DNA of 6,832 nt from Balneolales bacterium (GTDB lineage Bacteria; Bacteroidota; Rhodothermia; Balneolales; Natronogracilivirgulaceae): positions 1-6,832 of the forward strand of contig SKIC01000120.1 in the NCBI GenBank assembly GCA_007116685.1, read 5' to 3'. Under the pieces are notes generated by a model, which worked only from the letters and a program-made list of their open reading frames with translations, was not told the DNA's origin and did not search any database. Numbering within the stretch: position 1 is the stretch's first letter; each line of letters begins with the position of its first letter. The translations under genes were made by a program, and so were the position numbers. Shown piece by piece: positions 6,080 through 6,832 of this stretch.

Positions 6080-6560
6080 TTACAACCTCCATATCGTGGA
6101 GTTTACCATTTTCGATTGCGAATCGAACGATGGTTCGCATGGTTTGAAAACCGTGCCTCCCTGCTGCTCCGGGATTTATGTGCAAAACACCATCATAAAC
6201 CGGATCTTTTACGATTTTCAGAATATGGGAATGTCCGCAGATGAAGACGTCAGGAGGATTCGTTTCCATCTCTTTTTTGATAGGTAGCGCACATCTTCCG
6301 GGGTGACCACCAATGTGAGTCATCCAAAAATCCACACCTTCTTTGGTAAAACGATGATGTAGCGGATACTCATCTCTGACATCTTTCCCGTCAATATTAC
6401 CATAGACTCCAATAACAGGCGCAATTTTCTCTAATTCCTTTGCGATTTCTATGGTGCCAAAGTCACCGGCATGCCATATTTCATCCACTTCAGAAAAATA
6501 TTCAAAAATCTGAGGGTCAAGAAAATGATGTGTGTCTGATAAAAGCCCTATCTTAGTCAT
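6057..6560 (-). CDS. YfcE/MJ0936-type metallophosphoesterase
   Basis: A cytoplasmic hydrolase of 167 residues, about the full length for this small phosphodiesterase family. The calcineurin-like metal-site motifs are present in order: LSDTH (Asp9, His11), HAGDFG (Asp33), YGNID (Asn55), MTHIGG (His82) and CGHSH (His110, His112). Together they should bind two divalent metals, typically Mn or Ni in characterised members, and cleave phosphodiester bonds. The physiological substrate of the family is mostly unknown. It is transcribed against the sulfur genes, with only 32 bp between stop codons, and diverges from the glycosyltransferase gene across 81 bp, so it is probably outside the sulfur operon. 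No clear Shine-Dalgarno precedes the ATG (complement of 6558-6560), but the protein starts directly at the first beta strand, MTKIGLLSDTH, as expected. Confidence 0.9.
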   Translation of the reverse strand: MTKIGLLSDTHHFLDPQIFEYFSEVDEIWHAGDFGTIEIAKELEKIAPVIGVYGNIDGKDVRDEYPLHHRFTKEGVDFWMTHIGGHPGRCALPIKKEMETNPPDVFICGHSHILKIVKDPVYDGVLHINPGAAGRHGFQTMRTIVRFAIENGKLHDMEVVNLGGRSE

Positions 6561-6583
6561 AGGTAAATGTAACGGGTCGCAAA

Positions 6584-6591
6584 TAAGTTTG
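6584..6591 (+). promoter_or_regulatory. Possible Bacteroidota-type -7 promoter box for the glycosyltransferase gene
   Basis: TAAGTTTG matches the TAnnTTTG consensus of the main Bacteroidota promoter class and lies 50 bp upstream of the glycosyltransferase ATG, in the divergent gap 6561-6641. I find no convincing TTTG-like -33 box at the usual distance, so the match may be chance. No comparable box was seen for the minus-strand gene. Confidence 0.22.
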
Positions 6592-6641
6592 TATTTTAAT
6601 CAATCTTGCGATTACCTGGAAACAGACTTACAATTTTTTTC

Positions 6642-6832
6642 ATGCTATCTGTCAGTATTATTATTGTTACTTGGAATGCTCTCCATCATTTGAAAGAATA
6701 CCTCCCTTCTGTCGTAAAAAACTCGAATGATGCCGAAATCATTATTGCGGATAATGCCTCAGACGACGGTACCGGAGAATGGCTAAAAGCCACTTTCCCG
6801 CAGGTTAAGCACTTTTTGATGAAAAAAAAAAA
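6642..6832 (+). CDS. Family 2 glycosyltransferase, N-terminal fragment (3' partial, cut by window end)
   Basis: An open frame from ATG 6642 continues without a stop for 63 full codons to the window edge. The product begins MLSVSIIIVTWNALHHLKEY and contains IIIADNASDDGTGEWLK, the classic first strand and nucleotide-binding segment of GT-A fold family 2 enzymes (V-S-I-I-I-V-T-W-N, then D-N-A-S-D-D-G-T). The Asp residues in that segment normally contact the sugar-nucleotide. The DxD metal site and acceptor region lie beyond the window. Such enzymes usually build cell-surface polysaccharide such as O-antigen, capsule or rhamnan, but the sugar and acceptor cannot be stated. No Shine-Dalgarno is seen; a seven-T run lies directly before the start. 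The visible sequence ends in eleven A's read as Lys codons, where relatives often have a Lys/Asn-rich N-x-G-F region. Confidence 0.88.
   Translation, partial: MLSVSIIIVTWNALHHLKEYLPSVVKNSNDAEIIIADNASDDGTGEWLKATFPQVKHFLMKKK

Noticed and set aside
6053..6287. Two overlapping short plus-strand frames after the exported rhodanese
   Set aside because: Both lie opposite the metallophosphoesterase gene, whose metal-binding motifs are intact; neither has a ribosome binding site or a recognisable product.

Overview
The window is about 6.8 kb of dense, moderately AT-rich bacterial DNA. Several traits suggest a member of the Bacteroidota/Rhodothermota/Balneolota side of the tree: a thiosulfate-type YeeE/YedE transporter split into two small genes, a CstB-type persulfide dioxygenase-rhodanese, a SulP permease and an SLC13 permease side by side, and several genes without a clear Shine-Dalgarno. 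A marine Balneolota-like organism is my best guess, made from gene content and protein style only.

Layout. Positions 2-46 are the last codons of an upstream membrane protein, probably the first half of the split YeeE/YedE pair. Positions 65-490 encode the second half (DUF6691 type). Positions 540-1973 encode a three-domain enzyme: a metallo-beta-lactamase-fold persulfide dioxygenase, a rhodanese-like domain without the catalytic Cys, and an active rhodanese. A strong intrinsic terminator follows at 1981-2015. A short leader containing a perfect palindrome (2050-2064) precedes a second co-directional block: a SulP permease with a STAS domain (2073-3779), an SLC13 permease with two RCK_C/TrkA_C domains (3798-5591) and a small exported rhodanese (5620-6024). 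A convergent YfcE-like metallophosphoesterase lies on the minus strand (6057-6560). After an 81-bp divergent gap, the N-terminal part of a family 2 glycosyltransferase (from 6642) runs off the window end in an 11-A tract.

How the genes fit together (inference). The first five complete plus-strand genes look like an inorganic-sulfur module. Persulfides from sulfide oxidation would be oxidised to sulfite, or combined with it to thiosulfate, by the CstB-like enzyme. The YeeE/YedE pair would move thiosulfate. SulP and SLC13 would move sulfate, sulfite or organic anions. The exported rhodanese would handle sulfane sulfur outside the cytoplasm. The metallophosphoesterase and the glycosyltransferase appear unrelated to the module. 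I found no tRNA, rRNA, CRISPR array, insertion sequence or phage gene. The parts are known families; the points worth a second look are their combination, the regulatory layout and some motif departures.
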